From Bremia lactucae (lineage: Eukaryota > Oomycota > Peronosporomycetes > Peronosporales > Peronosporaceae): DNA of 64,000 nucleotides. The stretch spans positions 449,198-513,197 of the forward strand of contig NW_027152030.1 of NCBI RefSeq assembly GCF_004359215.1. The letters run 5' to 3'. Below, piece after piece: positions 10,495 to 21,599 of the stretch; position 1 is the first letter of the stretch; each line of letters opens with the position of its first letter. Both the position numbers and the translations under genes were made by a program. A model generated the notes under the pieces. That model saw only the letters and a program-made list of their open reading frames with translations. It ran no database searches and was not told the origin of the DNA.

Positions 10495-12981
10495 GTTTGT
10501 TCCAAGCAGAGATATTCGGCACGCTCATGTACGATTTCGAGCCCTGTCCCAACACCAATAACTCGTCACCAGCCGGGGCAATTTTGTTAGATTTTGCAAA
10601 AGCTTTCGACAGTGTTGTCTGCGACGCACTAGACATGATTTTATTGCGTTTCGGATTTGGAATCTCTTTCCGTCGATGAATTAAAGTCTTATTTCCTGGA
10701 ACATTGGTTTCCATAATGTTTAATGGTCGTCCATTGGACCCTTTTGAATTAGGTGCGGGTATTCGACAAGCGGACCCACTTTCGCCTGCACTATTTGTAC
10801 TATTTGTGGAACCATTACTCAATTACATCCATTGACTTTCCTTATTCTTTTAAAATAAATTTTTATTTTAAAAAAAGCCCTTTTAGTCTAAAGGTTATGA
10901 CCTTGCCTTTTCACGGCAAAAATACGAGCTCAATTCTCGTAAAGGGTAAAAAAAATCCGGTAGATCACCTCCACGGCGGTGGTGAAGCCAAAAATCATCC
11001 TCTCGGACTATCTGGTGGCTCGATGGCTCATTCAATTATCAGCTTTGCGGACGATTGCACCGGGCTACTTCACGATCTTCGGCATACAAAAGTCTTTCTA
11101 GACTTAGTATCGGACTTTTGTCAAGCTTCTGGCATGCGCCTTAATACAGCCAAAACAGTTGTTTTACCTTTTCGCCCATGGTCCAGTATTACTCAACCTC
11201 TCAAGCTGGATCTCCAACAATTAGGCGTTGAAGTATTGGAAAGCGATGGTCGTGTGAAACTCATGGGGATTTACTATGGGCCATCTTTAAGCAATGCAGA
11301 TCGACTACAACATCTTCTTGCTGATATGCAAACAAGATGTTCTCTATGGGACTATCGTGCTCGGACATTACGCGGCCGGGTTGTCATTCTTCAACAAATT
11401 ATTCTCCCGGTATTGTGGTTTTCGGCAAGTGTTTGTCATGTACCACAAACTGGATTTTAACAACAAGTTGTTTCAATTACTGCACGATTTATCTGCCGTA
11501 ATAAATCGAACATAGCTTTATCTAAGCAATGGTGGTTTCTTTCTCCCGACAAGGGCGGTCTCGGTTTAACTTCTCTATCTACGATGATCCAGAGTCTCCA
11601 GCTCCACATGTTGTGCAAGGTTATTATAACAACTCGGTCTTCACAAAACAATGAAGTTCCTTCTTAGGTGGAGCCAGTTATTAAACTTTTTGACAACGCT
11701 ATTTACCCTTGAAGTAAAGATTTTGGACTACTATACGCGCCGATTTCAACAAGTCCAGATTTTGTAAACGCATCTCGAAGCCCCAGGTGGTTGCAATCAG
11801 GACCGTACTGGCATTTTGTGCTTTTTACTTGGAATGTATATTTTCGAAAGGAAATTGTCCGGACGCAGTGCAAGTTTGATAAATTAACGACACCTTTTCT
11901 CGACAATGTGGACATTAGCTATGCTTATCGCGGTCGAACCCTTGCCGGAGCAGCCAACCCATTACAATTAGTAACAATCTTGGCTAATCAAGGAGTTTTC
12001 CGGCCGCTGGATTAGTTCAAAGTTTGCCCCGTTCCAGTTACAACAGAAGCACTTTCAAGCTTTCTACGACCATTTGATCCAGGAAGGACAAGCAGCACTC
12101 GCTCCTGTTCGAATTTTTTGCTTCGAATCAAGCCGCTGCTCCAAAGCCTAATGGAACCTCAATTTGGTCCCGTTCAAGCAGTGTGTTACTATAGCGCATT
12201 TCACGCATGGGTTTTTAATTCCTACGAGATTGCTGAGTTAAGCGTGGCTTGCATCTGAAATCATCTGAGTACACATGAAGTTCCGCTATTACCGTTATCA
12301 AGACTGGGTATTGAATTAATTTCTCCCGATCTAATTTGGTAACGGGATATCAAGATGAACAAGCACATTCTCCTAGTTTATGCGGATCTGCTATATAGGC
12401 TTCAACATAATACCCTAAGTTTAGGCTACCGTTTACAGCACGTCCCGAATACAGACACTCTCTGCCCTTTCAAATGCAACACTCTCGAGACTCCTTCACA
12501 ACTTTTTTGGTTTTGTGACTTAGCAACTCGAGTTTGGACTGCTTGGCTTCCAATTCTACAGCAACTCTTTTCTTCCAATTTATACTGGGATTCGATACTA
12601 TTTTTCATAGTAGAGCCGAAATTGTCCGCGATTTCGAAGTTTGGCTATAACGTCTTCGTGATTCTCCATATTGTACATGCAGTTATTTTTCGCTGTTTAT
12701 GGATGCACCGGAATGATGTTCGTTTTCATTCAGTCCAAGTGAACTTGATTTCGATCCAAGCCACTATAACTGCCGTTGTTCGACTCCATGTTGAACGATA
12801 CTCTTTGGAGCTGCATCAAAAACAACTGAGTCATTCGGGTTTAATTCTTCGCCAACTACGAGCTTTATTGAAGCTACTACCAACAACAAGGTTCTTACCC
12901 CCGGAAAGGAATCAAACTCAAAACGTAACCCCTCCCAGCTGCGATATTCTACACCAAAAATTGGGTAATTCCGTCTAAAAT
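8753..12981 (+). pseudogene. LINE ORF2, copy 2: endonuclease, reverse transcriptase and C-terminal zinc region, with several lesions
   Basis: Endonuclease motifs (QET, GDLN, SRIDYVL, GDHIGL) and the first RT motifs lie in 8753-10330, closed by a CAA-to-TAA nonsense change at 10328 relative to copy 1. RT motifs then continue in shifting frames: NYRPISLLNVD (10385), LLDFAKAFDSV with the first catalytic Asp (about 10585-10615), GIRQADPLSPALF (about 10760-10790) and ISFADDC with the catalytic FADD box (about 11040). The C-terminal segment 12355-12978 has a zf-RVT-like pattern (CPFKC, then SQLFWFC and VW). A foreign AT-rich insert with a tRNA gene separates RT blocks at about 10830-11000. Several frameshifts lie between 10560 and 12350. 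Not functional. Confidence 0.85.
10877..10948 (+). tRNA. trnE: tRNA-Glu (UUC), mitochondrial type, inserted in the LINE RT region
   Basis: The 72 nt fold into a complete cloverleaf: acceptor GCCCTTT pairs with AAAGGGT (7 positions, one G-U); the D-arm has a GTC/GAC stem and a GG-containing loop; the anticodon stem TTGCC/GGCAA is perfect with loop TTTTCAC, giving anticodon UUC; the variable loop has 4 nt; the T-stem ACGAG/CTCGT is perfect with a 7-nt loop; the discriminator is A. No CCA is encoded. The AT-rich flank (10840-10876) and the U-rich loop resemble protist mitochondrial tRNA-Glu genes. A short GC hairpin follows at 10965-10985. Inferred to be a nuclear insertion of mitochondrial DNA (NUMT); not expected to be expressed here. 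Confidence 0.85.
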
Positions 12982-13423
12982 GGGTCTTTTGATCCGCTAA
13001 ACCACCGGTCATCAAGTGAAGTTAACCAAGTTCTGCAGTTTCAGGCAAAACTTGGTTAGTTTGTTGTACTAAATCACCATTGGCATCGCCTTCTTTTCGT
13101 GGATAATTGGATATATTTTTTTTGGTATTGAGACCCGTTGCCAACCGCGGCCACCGAAAGTCAGGAGTCTATACCATTAGTGATATTTCATGTACAATGA
13201 TTTGGATCAGATCCCCAGTCCGGCATGGATACTACAGTTAGCCTACCCTACTGTGACCGTCAATAGTTTTGATAACTCGAAAGTTAGGATGTGGAACTCG
13301 AGCAAGGTTCATATTGCGAATCCACGATATACGCCGGTGTATACCAACTCCCTTCTACCCAGTTCCTTACAGAATTTACCGCAAGCATGGATCTGTTACC
13401 GTTATAGTCTGGATGTCTCCCGA
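12982..13423. other. Sequence after the LINE; no gene recognised
   Basis: No motif or convincing coding frame. The LINE 3' end lies somewhere in the first 150 bp, but no poly(A) or simple-repeat tail marks it. A 94-codon open frame at 13190-13474 runs into the SINE and has no recognisable domain. Confidence 0.5.
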
Positions 13424-13503
13424 TTTTTTTTTTTGGGGTCGTTGAGGTACTCGAACCCTCAACATGTCACTTAACAGTAGGAGACCCCACCCACTGCGCC
13501 AAT
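13424..13503 (-). mobile_element. tRNA-derived SINE-like element with A-tail
   Basis: On the minus strand an A-box (TGGCGCAGTGG, plus-strand complement 13491-13501) is followed about 33 nt later by a B-box (GGGTTCGAGTACC, 13446-13458) and then an A11 run (13424-13434). The box sequences and spacing match RNA polymerase III internal promoters. The acceptor and anticodon stems do not pair properly, so this is a tRNA-derived SINE rather than a working tRNA. Confidence 0.5.
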
Positions 13504-13704
13504 TTTCATACAAAAAATGGGGGGTTAAAGTGATATCTCCCATTGCCAGTTTGACTTCAAGTTACTATACTGGCATCTAAAACTGACATCGCGCTAATTT
13601 TTAGCTCCGGCATCCCGTATATTTGCCCAAGTTAGTATACATTTTACGACAATTATAGCAGTAGTTAGGCAATTTACAGAATTAAAGTGTAATGAAAATT
13701 GTTT

Positions 13705-13827
13705 CTCTGTGAAGTTAGGGATTCTACAATTTGCTTCGCTACACACAAGCGGACAGAGACGAGCCCAAGCTTGCTCCCCACTGCTTTTAGCCGATCGAAC
13801 CCACCATCCATTTAATTGGGTCGCACG
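13705..13827 (+). repeat. Direct diverged copy of LINE upstream sequence (407-535)
   Basis: Begins CTCTGTGAAGTTAGGG and follows 407-535 with substitutions and a deletion of roughly 12 bp near the end. It shares the phrase GACGAGCCCAAGCTTGCTCC. No coding potential. Confidence 0.85.
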
Positions 13828-14212
13828 TTAAACATTTCAAGTTTCCTCGAAAATCATTAACGCACTTAACTTTGTATATGTTTCCTATACTAGTCTTAGG
13901 ACAGCGTAACTGCACCTGCAAAACCTATAAAGAAAACTATCAATCGCCTAGAAAGCTGACAAACAAAGACGAGCCACTTTCTCTACTATCGTTTACGAAC
14001 CACTTCCTAAACACGATAAACGTAAACTATCTATTATGGAAGGGTTAAAGCATTTTTGAGCAAAAGCGAATACTTTCACGTGAAAGAGCATCCAAAAACA
14101 AGTCTACACAGTGGCTGAGAAAAGGTCGATGTATGCTGGTATACCTCCTGCATACGTAAGCAAGGCGCATCTTTGTCATTTACGTACCTCTACACTACAT
14201 TACACGGATACA
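13828..14212. other. Spacer, nothing recognised
   Basis: AT-rich, no coding frame and no RNA gene found. I looked here for a linked 5S rRNA gene and did not find one. Confidence 0.5.
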
Positions 14213-14330
14213 GTTGGGGCAAACCTAGTCGATTCCTTTCGGGAAAGGCTTAGCGCAAAAACTTAAAGTCGTACAGCAGGGATGAGCCAACAGATAAATC
14301 TGAAAGCGCCTAACTGTCTGCAACGACGTT
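14213..14330 (-). repeat. Inverted copy of LINE upstream sequence (573-690)
   Basis: The reverse complement of this stretch follows 573-690 (and 6405-6522) with about 92 percent identity, including the CTTTCCCGAAAGGAATCGAC block. Together with the direct piece at 13705 it places two halves of one source region in opposite orientations 386 bp apart. Confidence 0.85.
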
Positions 14331-17231
14331 GGAATTTGTCACGTTGAGCTCGGCACGCAATGAGATTGTGTTCGTATGCTATGCATAATAATATAATTTA
14401 ATTTGAAGCGTTAAATTGCGTTGCACTGGGTATTTCGTGCGAAAGCGGTGTGGAGTCGACAATAAGTGAATACTATTGAGGTAGTCCCCCGAGTGTAGGA
14501 TCTTTGCGTTGATAAAATACTGCGGACGTTGCGAAATACTGCATCGACGCTCTGTCGGGGCTGGAGCATAGGTAGATTATAGACGGTTGTGTATTGTTTA
14601 GATAATTTTTGGATTATTCAACGATATAAATGCCGTTTATAATACGTTTGCACTAGTTATTCTGTCGAAAAGAGACAAATTCGAGTAGAGCCGAACTTGA
14701 TCTGGAGTGTGTATGCATCAAGCGGATAGGTAATAAATTGTAAGCTAGCAGCATCGTGCTCTAAAATCCATTTCCGGCTTTGCCATTTAGGTAAGGCTGT
14801 TGAGATAAAGACCAATTTTTGTCTTTCTTTACAAAGGATCTTCGGCAAATTAATAGCGACGTTGATATAGGTACAAGCGGTTAGAGACTATTGAGTTCTT
14901 CAAATGTTAATAACTACATCAACTTAATTCGATGTTGATATTTAAAATAGTGACACTAAGTAAAGCAGCGAGCATTTTCCAATTTTCGAGTTCTTCGGCG
15001 ATCAATAATTATAAGCAGCTTAACAAAGTGTTGCAAATTTCAAGTGCGACTGGGAGAAGCAGCATGCGATAATCGACTTTCGAGTTATTCGATTGTATTC
15101 AATTGCAACTTAACTATATTTATGGTAGATACAATTAGGGATAGTAGTAGATAGTTTTTAACTTTTGATATTTTTGAAAGTTATTAATTTTCTGCAGCTT
15201 AAATCTTTGTTTGTATTAATAGAGTCGAGTAAGGCAGCGACATGTTTAAGACTTCGTATTTTCTGAAGTTTTAAATAAGAAATAGCCTATCTCCGTTTCT
15301 TAAATAGCGACATTGAGACAAGTAGTGACTGTTTTTAACAAAGAAACGGCCATTCTCAAAGAGAAAGGTAGTGACTTCTTTGAAATAGGAAACGGCCTAT
15401 TTCAAAAGTTTTTAATTAACTGCAGTAAGAAAGATTGTTTCTTGTTTGCGACTGCAGTAGTTCTGGAGTAAAAAAATAGGAATGGCCTTCTCTGCTGTTT
15501 TTTATTAGCCGCGTTAAGAAAGATAGTGACTTGGTTGCGACTGCAGTAGTTCTGGAGCTAAAACTAAGAAACATTTATTCTGAGATGTTCATTTATAAGC
15601 GGTATTGAGGATGGTAGGGACTTGTTTGCGACTGCAGTAGTTCTGGGGATAAAACTAAGACACATTCATTTTGAGCTGTTAATTTGAAAGCGGTATTGAG
15701 CATGGTAGTGACTTCTGCGCGACTGCAGTAGTTCTGGAGTCAAAAGTGATAAACGGTCTTCCTCTGCTGTTATTTTTGTTAGCTGCGTTAAGAAAGATAG
15801 TGACTCATTTGCGACTGCAGTAATTCTGGAGTTAAGACTAAGAAACATTTATTCTGAGATGTTCATATAGAAGCGGTATTGAGGATGGAACTGACTTGTT
15901 CGTGACTGCAGTAGTTCTAGAGTCAAAAATATGAAAGGGCCTACCTCTGCTGTTTTTGATTAGCTGCGTTAGGAAAGGTAGCTACTTGTTTGCGACTGCA
16001 GTTGTTCTGGAATTAATAATAAGAAACATTCATTCTGAGTTGTTACTAGAAGCTTCATCAAGGAAGGTAGTGACTTGTTTGCGACTGCAGTAGTTCTGTG
16101 GTCAAAAATAAGAAACGACCTATCTTAGTTGTTTTTAAATAGTGGCATTGAGTGAAGGAGTGACTTGTTTTAGACTTTCTGAAGGTGTTTATAAGAAATG
16201 GCCTATCTCAGACGTTTTCTGAATAGCGACATTGGAAACGGCAGTGAATTTCTTAAATAAGAAACGGCCAATCTCAATGAGAAAGGACTTAACTTGTTCG
16301 AAATAAGAAACGGCCTATTTCAAAAGTTTCCAAGTAACTGCATAAAGAAAGATTGTTTCTTGTTTGCGACTGCAATAGTTCTGGAGTCAAAAATTAGAAA
16401 CGGCCTGCCTCTGCTGTTTTTTATTAGCTGCGTTAAGAAATTGACTTGTTTGCGACTGCAGTAGTTCTGGAGTTAAAAATAAAAATCATTTATTCTGAGT
16501 TGTTAAGTCGAAAGCGGTAACGAGGGTGGTAATGTCTTATTTGCGACTGCAGTAGTTCTGGAATCAAAAATAAAAAACAGCCTCCCTCAGTTGTATTTTA
16601 GAATGCGGTAATGAGTAAGGTAGCGATTTTTATTTGTGACTTCTATAGTTAAGAATATGAAGCAGCCTTCTCAGTTGTTATTTAAGGATCTGCGTAAGGA
16701 AATACACGACTTGTTTGCGACTCCCGTTTTCTGGAGTTAAAAATAAGATGCAGCATTTCTCAGTTGTTCGTTGTAGATTGGCATAGAAAAAGGCAGCTTC
16801 TTGTTTGCGACTCATGTTTTCAGGAGCTTAAGATAGGAAGCAGTCCATTTCAGTTGTAATTTAATATAAATTCTGATAATTATAATATTCGGATGATTTG
16901 GATATTAGTAGCGGATAATTAATAATATTCGAATGATTCGGTTGTTAAGAACTGTCAACAATTTTTCTTCATTGCAATCTACTAGACGCTATGAAAGGCA
17001 GCGGGTAATTTGCGACTTCCAAGTTCTTCGCCTGTTGACAATTATTTGCAGCTTCTCCTTGAGTTGTAGTTTTTTGCCGAGGACGAGCTAATTAATAATG
17101 ACTTCGAGAAAGGTAACGAGTGGCTTTGTGTCTGTTGAATATTTCGACGGTTCGAAGCTATTTGTGGCTTGACTCTATATTAATATTATGTGCTTGGGGC
17201 GACTTGTCGTCATCTTGCGTATTGAAATATA
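14331..17231 (+). repeat. rDNA spacer-like region with degenerate ~90-bp subrepeats
   Basis: From about 15240 to 16860 a unit of roughly 85-95 bp recurs, marked by GCGACTGCAGTAGTTCTGGAG followed by AAAATAAGAAAC and a C/T-rich stretch. Clear copies lie near 15450, 15540, 15630, 15720, 15815, 15900, 15995, 16080, 16365, 16450 and 16545, with weaker ones on both sides. The array ends a few hundred bp upstream of an 18S rRNA fragment, which is where an rDNA intergenic or external transcribed spacer with subrepeats would be. Assignment as spacer is inference from position; no coding sequence is seen. Confidence 0.65.
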
Positions 17232-17795
17232 AACCTAGTTGATGCTGCCAGTAGTCATACGCTTGTCTCAAAGAATAAGCCATGCATGTCTAAGTATAAA
17301 CAATTTTGTACTGTGAAACTGCGAATGGCTCATTATATGAGCTACAGTCCACTCGATAGTACCTTACTACTTGGATAACCGTAGTAATTCTACAGCTAAT
17401 ACATGCATTAATACCCAACTACACAAGGGACGGGTAGCATTTATTAGATTGAAAACCGATCCTGCTATAAGCCGGTATTGTGTTGAGTCTTAATAACTGC
17501 GCGGATCGTGCTTTTAGCGATAGATCGATTGAGTTTCTGCCCTATCAGCTTTGGATTGTAGGATATGGGCCTACCATGGCGTTAACGGGTAACGAAGAAT
17601 TAGGGTTTGATTTCGGAGAGGGAGCCTTAGAAACGGCTACCACATCCAAGGAAGGCAGCAGGCGCGTAATTTACCCAATCCTGATACAGGGAGGTAGTCA
17701 CAATAAATAACAATGCTCTTGCTCTTCGAGTCGGGCAATTGGAATGGGTACAATTTAAATCCCTTAACGGCAATCAATTGGAGGGCAAGTCTGGT
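17232..17795 (+). rRNA. Degenerate 5' fragment of 18S (SSU) rRNA
   Basis: The fragment starts at the conserved SSU 5' end (AACCTAGTTGATGCTGCC; the usual form has GG and CC at two of these positions) and follows the eukaryotic SSU through AAGCCATGCATGTCTAAG, the GGGTAGCATTTATTAGATTG region and GAGGGAGCCTTAGAAACGGC. It stops at GGGCAAGTCTGGT, just before the universal GCCAGCAGCCGCGG segment. That is about 564 of the usual ~1800 nt. Substitutions in near-invariant positions show it is a relic, not a working gene. A 76-codon frame inside it (17480-17710) is spurious. Downstream, 17796-17841 is AT-rich and leads into a Copia LTR. Confidence 0.93.
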
Positions 17796-17841
17796 TAAAA
17801 ATATTTTAAATCATACTCAAACTTTGTAGGACTATACTAAA

Positions 17842-18269
17842 TGTTAAATTATGCTACACTTTGAGCTTGACGATAGGCTTACGGTCGAGATTGCAAACGG
17901 AAAGTAAGTTATATTTTGAGTTTATCTCAATCCTACCGCTAACTCTGTTTTACCGTTAGCTTTATCCTACCGTTAACTCTCTCCTATCGTCCGCTGCGCC
18001 CCCTTTCCCACATATTTGGACCACCATAAAATGGGGGACGTCACTGTCTGGCAGTGGAGTGCTGATGAACCCCAGACACCATTTCCCGAAGGTTTTACTA
18101 TTTGTTGTTGCCGGGTATGGAACCGGTGATCTGTGGGATGGTACTGCCATGCCTTGCCCGGCTGAGCGACAGCGCATGATACTTTTTTCATACTATCTCT
18201 TCGTATAATTCTTTTTATACGATCCCTTGCTGTATTTCCTTTATACACGCTATTGCATAAAGCTCAACA
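17842..18269 (-). repeat. Copia 3' LTR
   Basis: Aligns end to end with 22300-22726, beginning TGTTAAATTA on the plus strand. The 27 bp to 18296, ending TTCAACA next to a purine tract on the minus strand, may also belong to the LTR. It contains a tRNA-like Pol III box pair (18108-18176). Confidence 0.85.
18108..18176 (-). other. tRNA-like A-box/B-box segment inside the Copia 3' LTR
   Basis: Minus strand shows TCGCTCAGCCGGG (A-box-like) and, about 35 nt later, GGTTCCATACC (B-box-like). The homologous segment in the other LTR fits the consensus better. Confidence 0.4.
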
Positions 18270-18328
18270 CGTTCGAAGACACATTAATGTTCAACACTCT
18301 CCCTTGATGTGCACTCAAAGTGATGACT

Positions 18329-18779
18329 TTATGACGCCATGCCGAGTCCCATGATGAAGTTGGTGTGCTTGTCTCTTGGAAGAGCTTTTGTCAATCTGTT
18401 CGCGATCATTTCTTCCGTCGGCTTGTACTCCAGTGCAATTACCTCACTTGCCACCTTCGCACGCAAGAAATGAAACTTGATGTCGATGTGCTTCGTGCGC
18501 GAATGGTAGACAGGATTCTTGGCCAGCGCAATACATCCTTGATTGTCTTGATAAATCGTCGTCGCTGTATCCGTCTTGTACTCCAGGACATTTATCAAAT
18601 TTCGAAGCCTGACTGCCTCTTGGGTTGCACTGTACAGACTCATATACTGTGCTTCCGTGCTTGATGTCGCAACGGTAGGCTGGCGCTTGGGATTCCATGA
18701 GATCGTGCCGCCGTTCAGGAACGACACGTATCCTGTCGTTAAACGCCACGTATCCTGTCGTTAAACGCCACTTATCCAA
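18329..18779 (-). pseudogene. Copia RNase H domain (C-terminal pol)
   Basis: Minus-strand translation includes ATSSTEAQYMSLYSATQEA (active-site Glu region), YQDNQGCIALAKNP (catalytic Asp), RTKHIDIKFHFLRAKV and a terminal TKALPRDKH motif, all typical of Copia RNase H. The stop lies near 18329, about 30-60 bp before the 3' LTR. Upstream the frame is broken by a 22-bp tandem duplication at 18725-18768. Confidence 0.9.
18725..18768. repeat. 22-bp tandem duplication in Copia RNase H
   Basis: CACGTATCCTGTCGTTAAACGC occurs twice in a row, followed by a partial third unit. As 22 is not a multiple of three, it shifts the pol frame; a slippage-type lesion. Confidence 0.9.
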
Positions 18780-18854
18780 GTCGTCTGCCCAATTTGCGCA
18801 ATAAGCGCTTCATTGTAACGCCGCTAAACACAATGCTGATACCTTTAGTCGTCT

Positions 18855-20027
18855 TCAAGTACTTGAGAATTCGCTTGGCCGCCACCCAGTATGACTTCCC
18901 GTAGCACTCACAGAACTTGGCAACTTCACAAGTGCATGCGCGATGTCTGGTCGTGTACAATTCGCTATGTACTCTAATGCACCCACCAATTCGCGATACG
19001 GAAATTTCGGAACAAACGCTTCCTCTTCAGGCATCTTCATCAGTTTTGAGTTGTTGTCCGCTGGTGTGTGCACGTCCTTGCAATTCTCGATTCCCTTACT
19101 TTTCCGAAAGTCGCCTGATGTATGTCTTCTGGTTCATCTTGATCAAGTGTTCGTCGCGCTTGCGGTGAATCTCGATTCCCAAGCAGTACTTGATATACCC
19201 AAGCTCCTTGATGCCGAACTCTTGCTTAAGCGCACTCATAATGTCCGTAAGGTGCTCCTTAGTCTTGCCGAACAGCATTAGGTCGTCGACGTAGATTAGA
19301 GTGATGCGGTGTTCGGCGCTTGACACTCGAATAAACACACACGGATCTGCTGAAGTGCTTTGAATCCTTAATGATAAAAATGCTGATTCAGTTTGCTGTT
19401 GCACTGCCGCGCCGCTTGCTTGGTTCCATATGGCGCTTTCTGCAGCAAACACTTCTTCATCAAATTTTGATGATCTTCAAAACCGTCAGGTTGGTCCGCG
19501 TAGTTCTCTTCATCAACTTCTCCAAACAAGAATGCGGTATCAACGTCGACATTTTCTGCTTCCAAGTCTTCAACTGCTGCAATTGCCAACACCGTATTGA
19601 TTGACTCTTTACGTGCCACTGGCGCAAAAGTCACGATGAAGTCGATCCCAGGTCGTTGCGCCAGTCCTTTCGCAACTAATCGTGCCTTGAACATAACAAT
19701 ATTTTTACTTGGATCCCGCTTGATCAAAAATGCTTCCTTGCATCCAACGGCCTTCTTGTCCGGTAGCATGTCCACTAGCGCCCACGTTTTGTGTTCGTTG
19801 AGTGACTGCATTTCGCTCTTCATCGCTTCCAGCCACTGTTTCTTGTTCTTGCTCATCATCACTTTATCGTAGGTCGAAGCTTGTTCTCCAACATCATCTG
19901 GAACAAAGCAATAAAATGAGTCGTCTTCTCCTTCAAAGTCGTCCAAATTATAGTGACGGCGAAATAGATTGGGAAATTCTTGTTCGTAGCGCACCACACC
20001 GCGCTTCTTTCGAATAGGTCGTACCAT
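18855..20027 (-). pseudogene. Copia reverse transcriptase
   Basis: Segment 19368-20027 has the RVT_2 start (WLEAMKSEMQSL, TWALVDMLP, KARLVAKGLAQRPGIDF, FAPVAR). The frame then changes to 19096-19452, which holds the catalytic YVDD (plus-strand 19282-19293) and LGIEIHRKRDEHL. A third piece at 18855-19073 holds the YRELVGALEYIANCTRPDIA connection motif. Three frames are needed, so the enzyme is dead, although the catalytic box survives. Acts in cDNA synthesis in Copia elements generally. Confidence 0.92.
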
Positions 20028-20379
20028 CCACTCTTCTTCGCCGTCTCTTCCGGGCGTGCTTGATGCTCGAGTAGGAACCTGACCTTTAACACTGGACTCA
20101 TTTTGGCTACCACGAATCGGATCAGGGCAAGCTCATAGTGGCGGAGTCAGAAGCTTTTCATCATTTGCTGGAACCTCCCACCACTGACTCAAGTGTCGAC
20201 GTCTCCAAATTTTCTTCATCTTCAACGATGTCGATAATTCAATCGTCTTCCTTTTGCATTCTCTTAGAGATGGGATACTCAGCAAATGCCATGCTTCTTG
20301 AAATTATGATTGAACCAATACCCGCGTTAAGTAGTCGGTACGCCTTGTGATCCTTTGCGCAGCCAAGAAAATAAACACT

Positions 20380-20989
20380 TTACGCCCGAACTGTCCACCT
20401 TCTTCGTTTCTCCTTTGTTACGTGCGCGTAGTATTGCGAACTAATTACGCGCATATGATCGATACGCGGATTTTGCTTGAACAACAACTCGTACGGACTT
20501 GACTTCTTGTTCGACGAGTTTGGAACGACGTTCCGAATGTCTGCCGCTGTAATTAACGCTTCGCTTTTAAGCATACAGCGCGTCATCTCTACCAGAGTTC
20601 GATTTATGCGCTCTGCCATGCCGTTCTGTTACAGAATCATATGGAACTGTGTATTCTTGCTTGATGAACTTTTCCGTGCAGAACCTGTCTATTTGCGCGT
20701 TTCGGTACTCGCCACCGTTGCCACTTCGAATGATCGATATCTTAATCCCAGACACCATTTTGTTTTCCCGATAAAATCTTGTGAGCGCGCTCACGACTTC
20801 ACTCTTCTTTCGCAACGGGTTAACAGTCACGTCCCGGCTCTTCATCATGCTGAAGCTCACAATGTACTTGAAGCCGGATTTTGAAGCTGGTGTGATTGGT
20901 CCAAGCACGTCGGAGCACACGATACCGTCAAAATGCGCACTCTTCTTAAGTTCTTTGTATTCCTCGCTTGCCTTGTACGACTTGCGCAC
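20380..20989 (-). pseudogene. Copia integrase core, catalytic Asp replaced
   Basis: The core begins near 20989 with HFDGIVCSDVLGPI (first catalytic Asp). The second catalytic position, normally RSDNGGEY, reads RSGNGGEY (GAC to GGC). After a frameshift near 20620 the MAERINRTL motif with the catalytic Glu follows (20380-20619). Preceded by an LWHRRLGHASY zinc-binding pre-integrase domain at about 21090-21130. Nonfunctional because of both the frameshift and the lost Asp. Confidence 0.88.
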
Positions 20990-21540
20990 TTACTTGACGT
21001 CGCGCAGACGTCACACACGACGTTGGGCTTCATTTCTGCGCCCTTGATCCTTCCACTATTAATCATATCATTTATCGTCCCGTACGATGCGTGACCCAGT
21101 CTTCTGTGCCATAGCTCGCTCTCGCACTCGGCTACGTGGCACTCCGCACCAACCTCAACGTTGAGGTACATCAGGAAGCCCAGCTTCCTTCCAGTGGCAA
21201 CTGGTGTCCCGCCCCGCTTCGCGACGCACTCGTTGCGCGTGATCTCCACTGTCGTTTCTCGCGCTGATGCAGCCGTAAGCGAGAACAAATTCTTGGACAG
21301 ATTTTCAACATGAAGAGTGTTTTCGAGGCGAGCGTCGATCCAGGCATGTCGGGTCCAAATGCGCAACTTCACCGTTCCGTGACCGATGACCTTGACCTTC
21401 ACATTACTCTTCGCGCTTGACATACTGCGCGCCTGCCATACTTCCTCATACTCCACGGAAGCTATCCGGTCTTTGCACATGTGTGCAGATGCGCCACTGT
21501 CTAAAACACAGTAGTCGCTGACCTACCGTTCGCTAGCATT
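20990..21540 (-). pseudogene. Copia protease and gag-pre-integrase region
   Basis: Minus-strand VLDSGASAHMC around 21480-21525 is the retropepsin active-site motif (DSG) of Copia proteases. It is followed by NLFSLTAA and LWHRRLGHASY (HHCC pre-integrase motif) and paired CDVCATSSKC cysteines. The open frame 20857-21480 covers most of it. Confidence 0.85.
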
Positions 21541-21599
21541 AAATGCGACGTTAGAGTGGTCGTGTCCTCCTTCTTGTGTTTCTCTTGGTCCACGACTTG

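Noticed and set aside
13705..14330. Possible 5S rRNA gene in the spacer next to the 18S relic
   Set aside because: No 5S-like 120-nt fold or conserved box was found; the conserved-looking blocks are copies of the LINE upstream region.
15240..16860. Regularly spaced repeats as a CRISPR array
   Set aside because: The whole ~90-bp unit is repeated and degenerate, there are no unique spacers, and the context is eukaryotic rDNA-like.
17480..17710. 76-codon protein frame
   Set aside because: It lies wholly in the 18S rRNA fragment.
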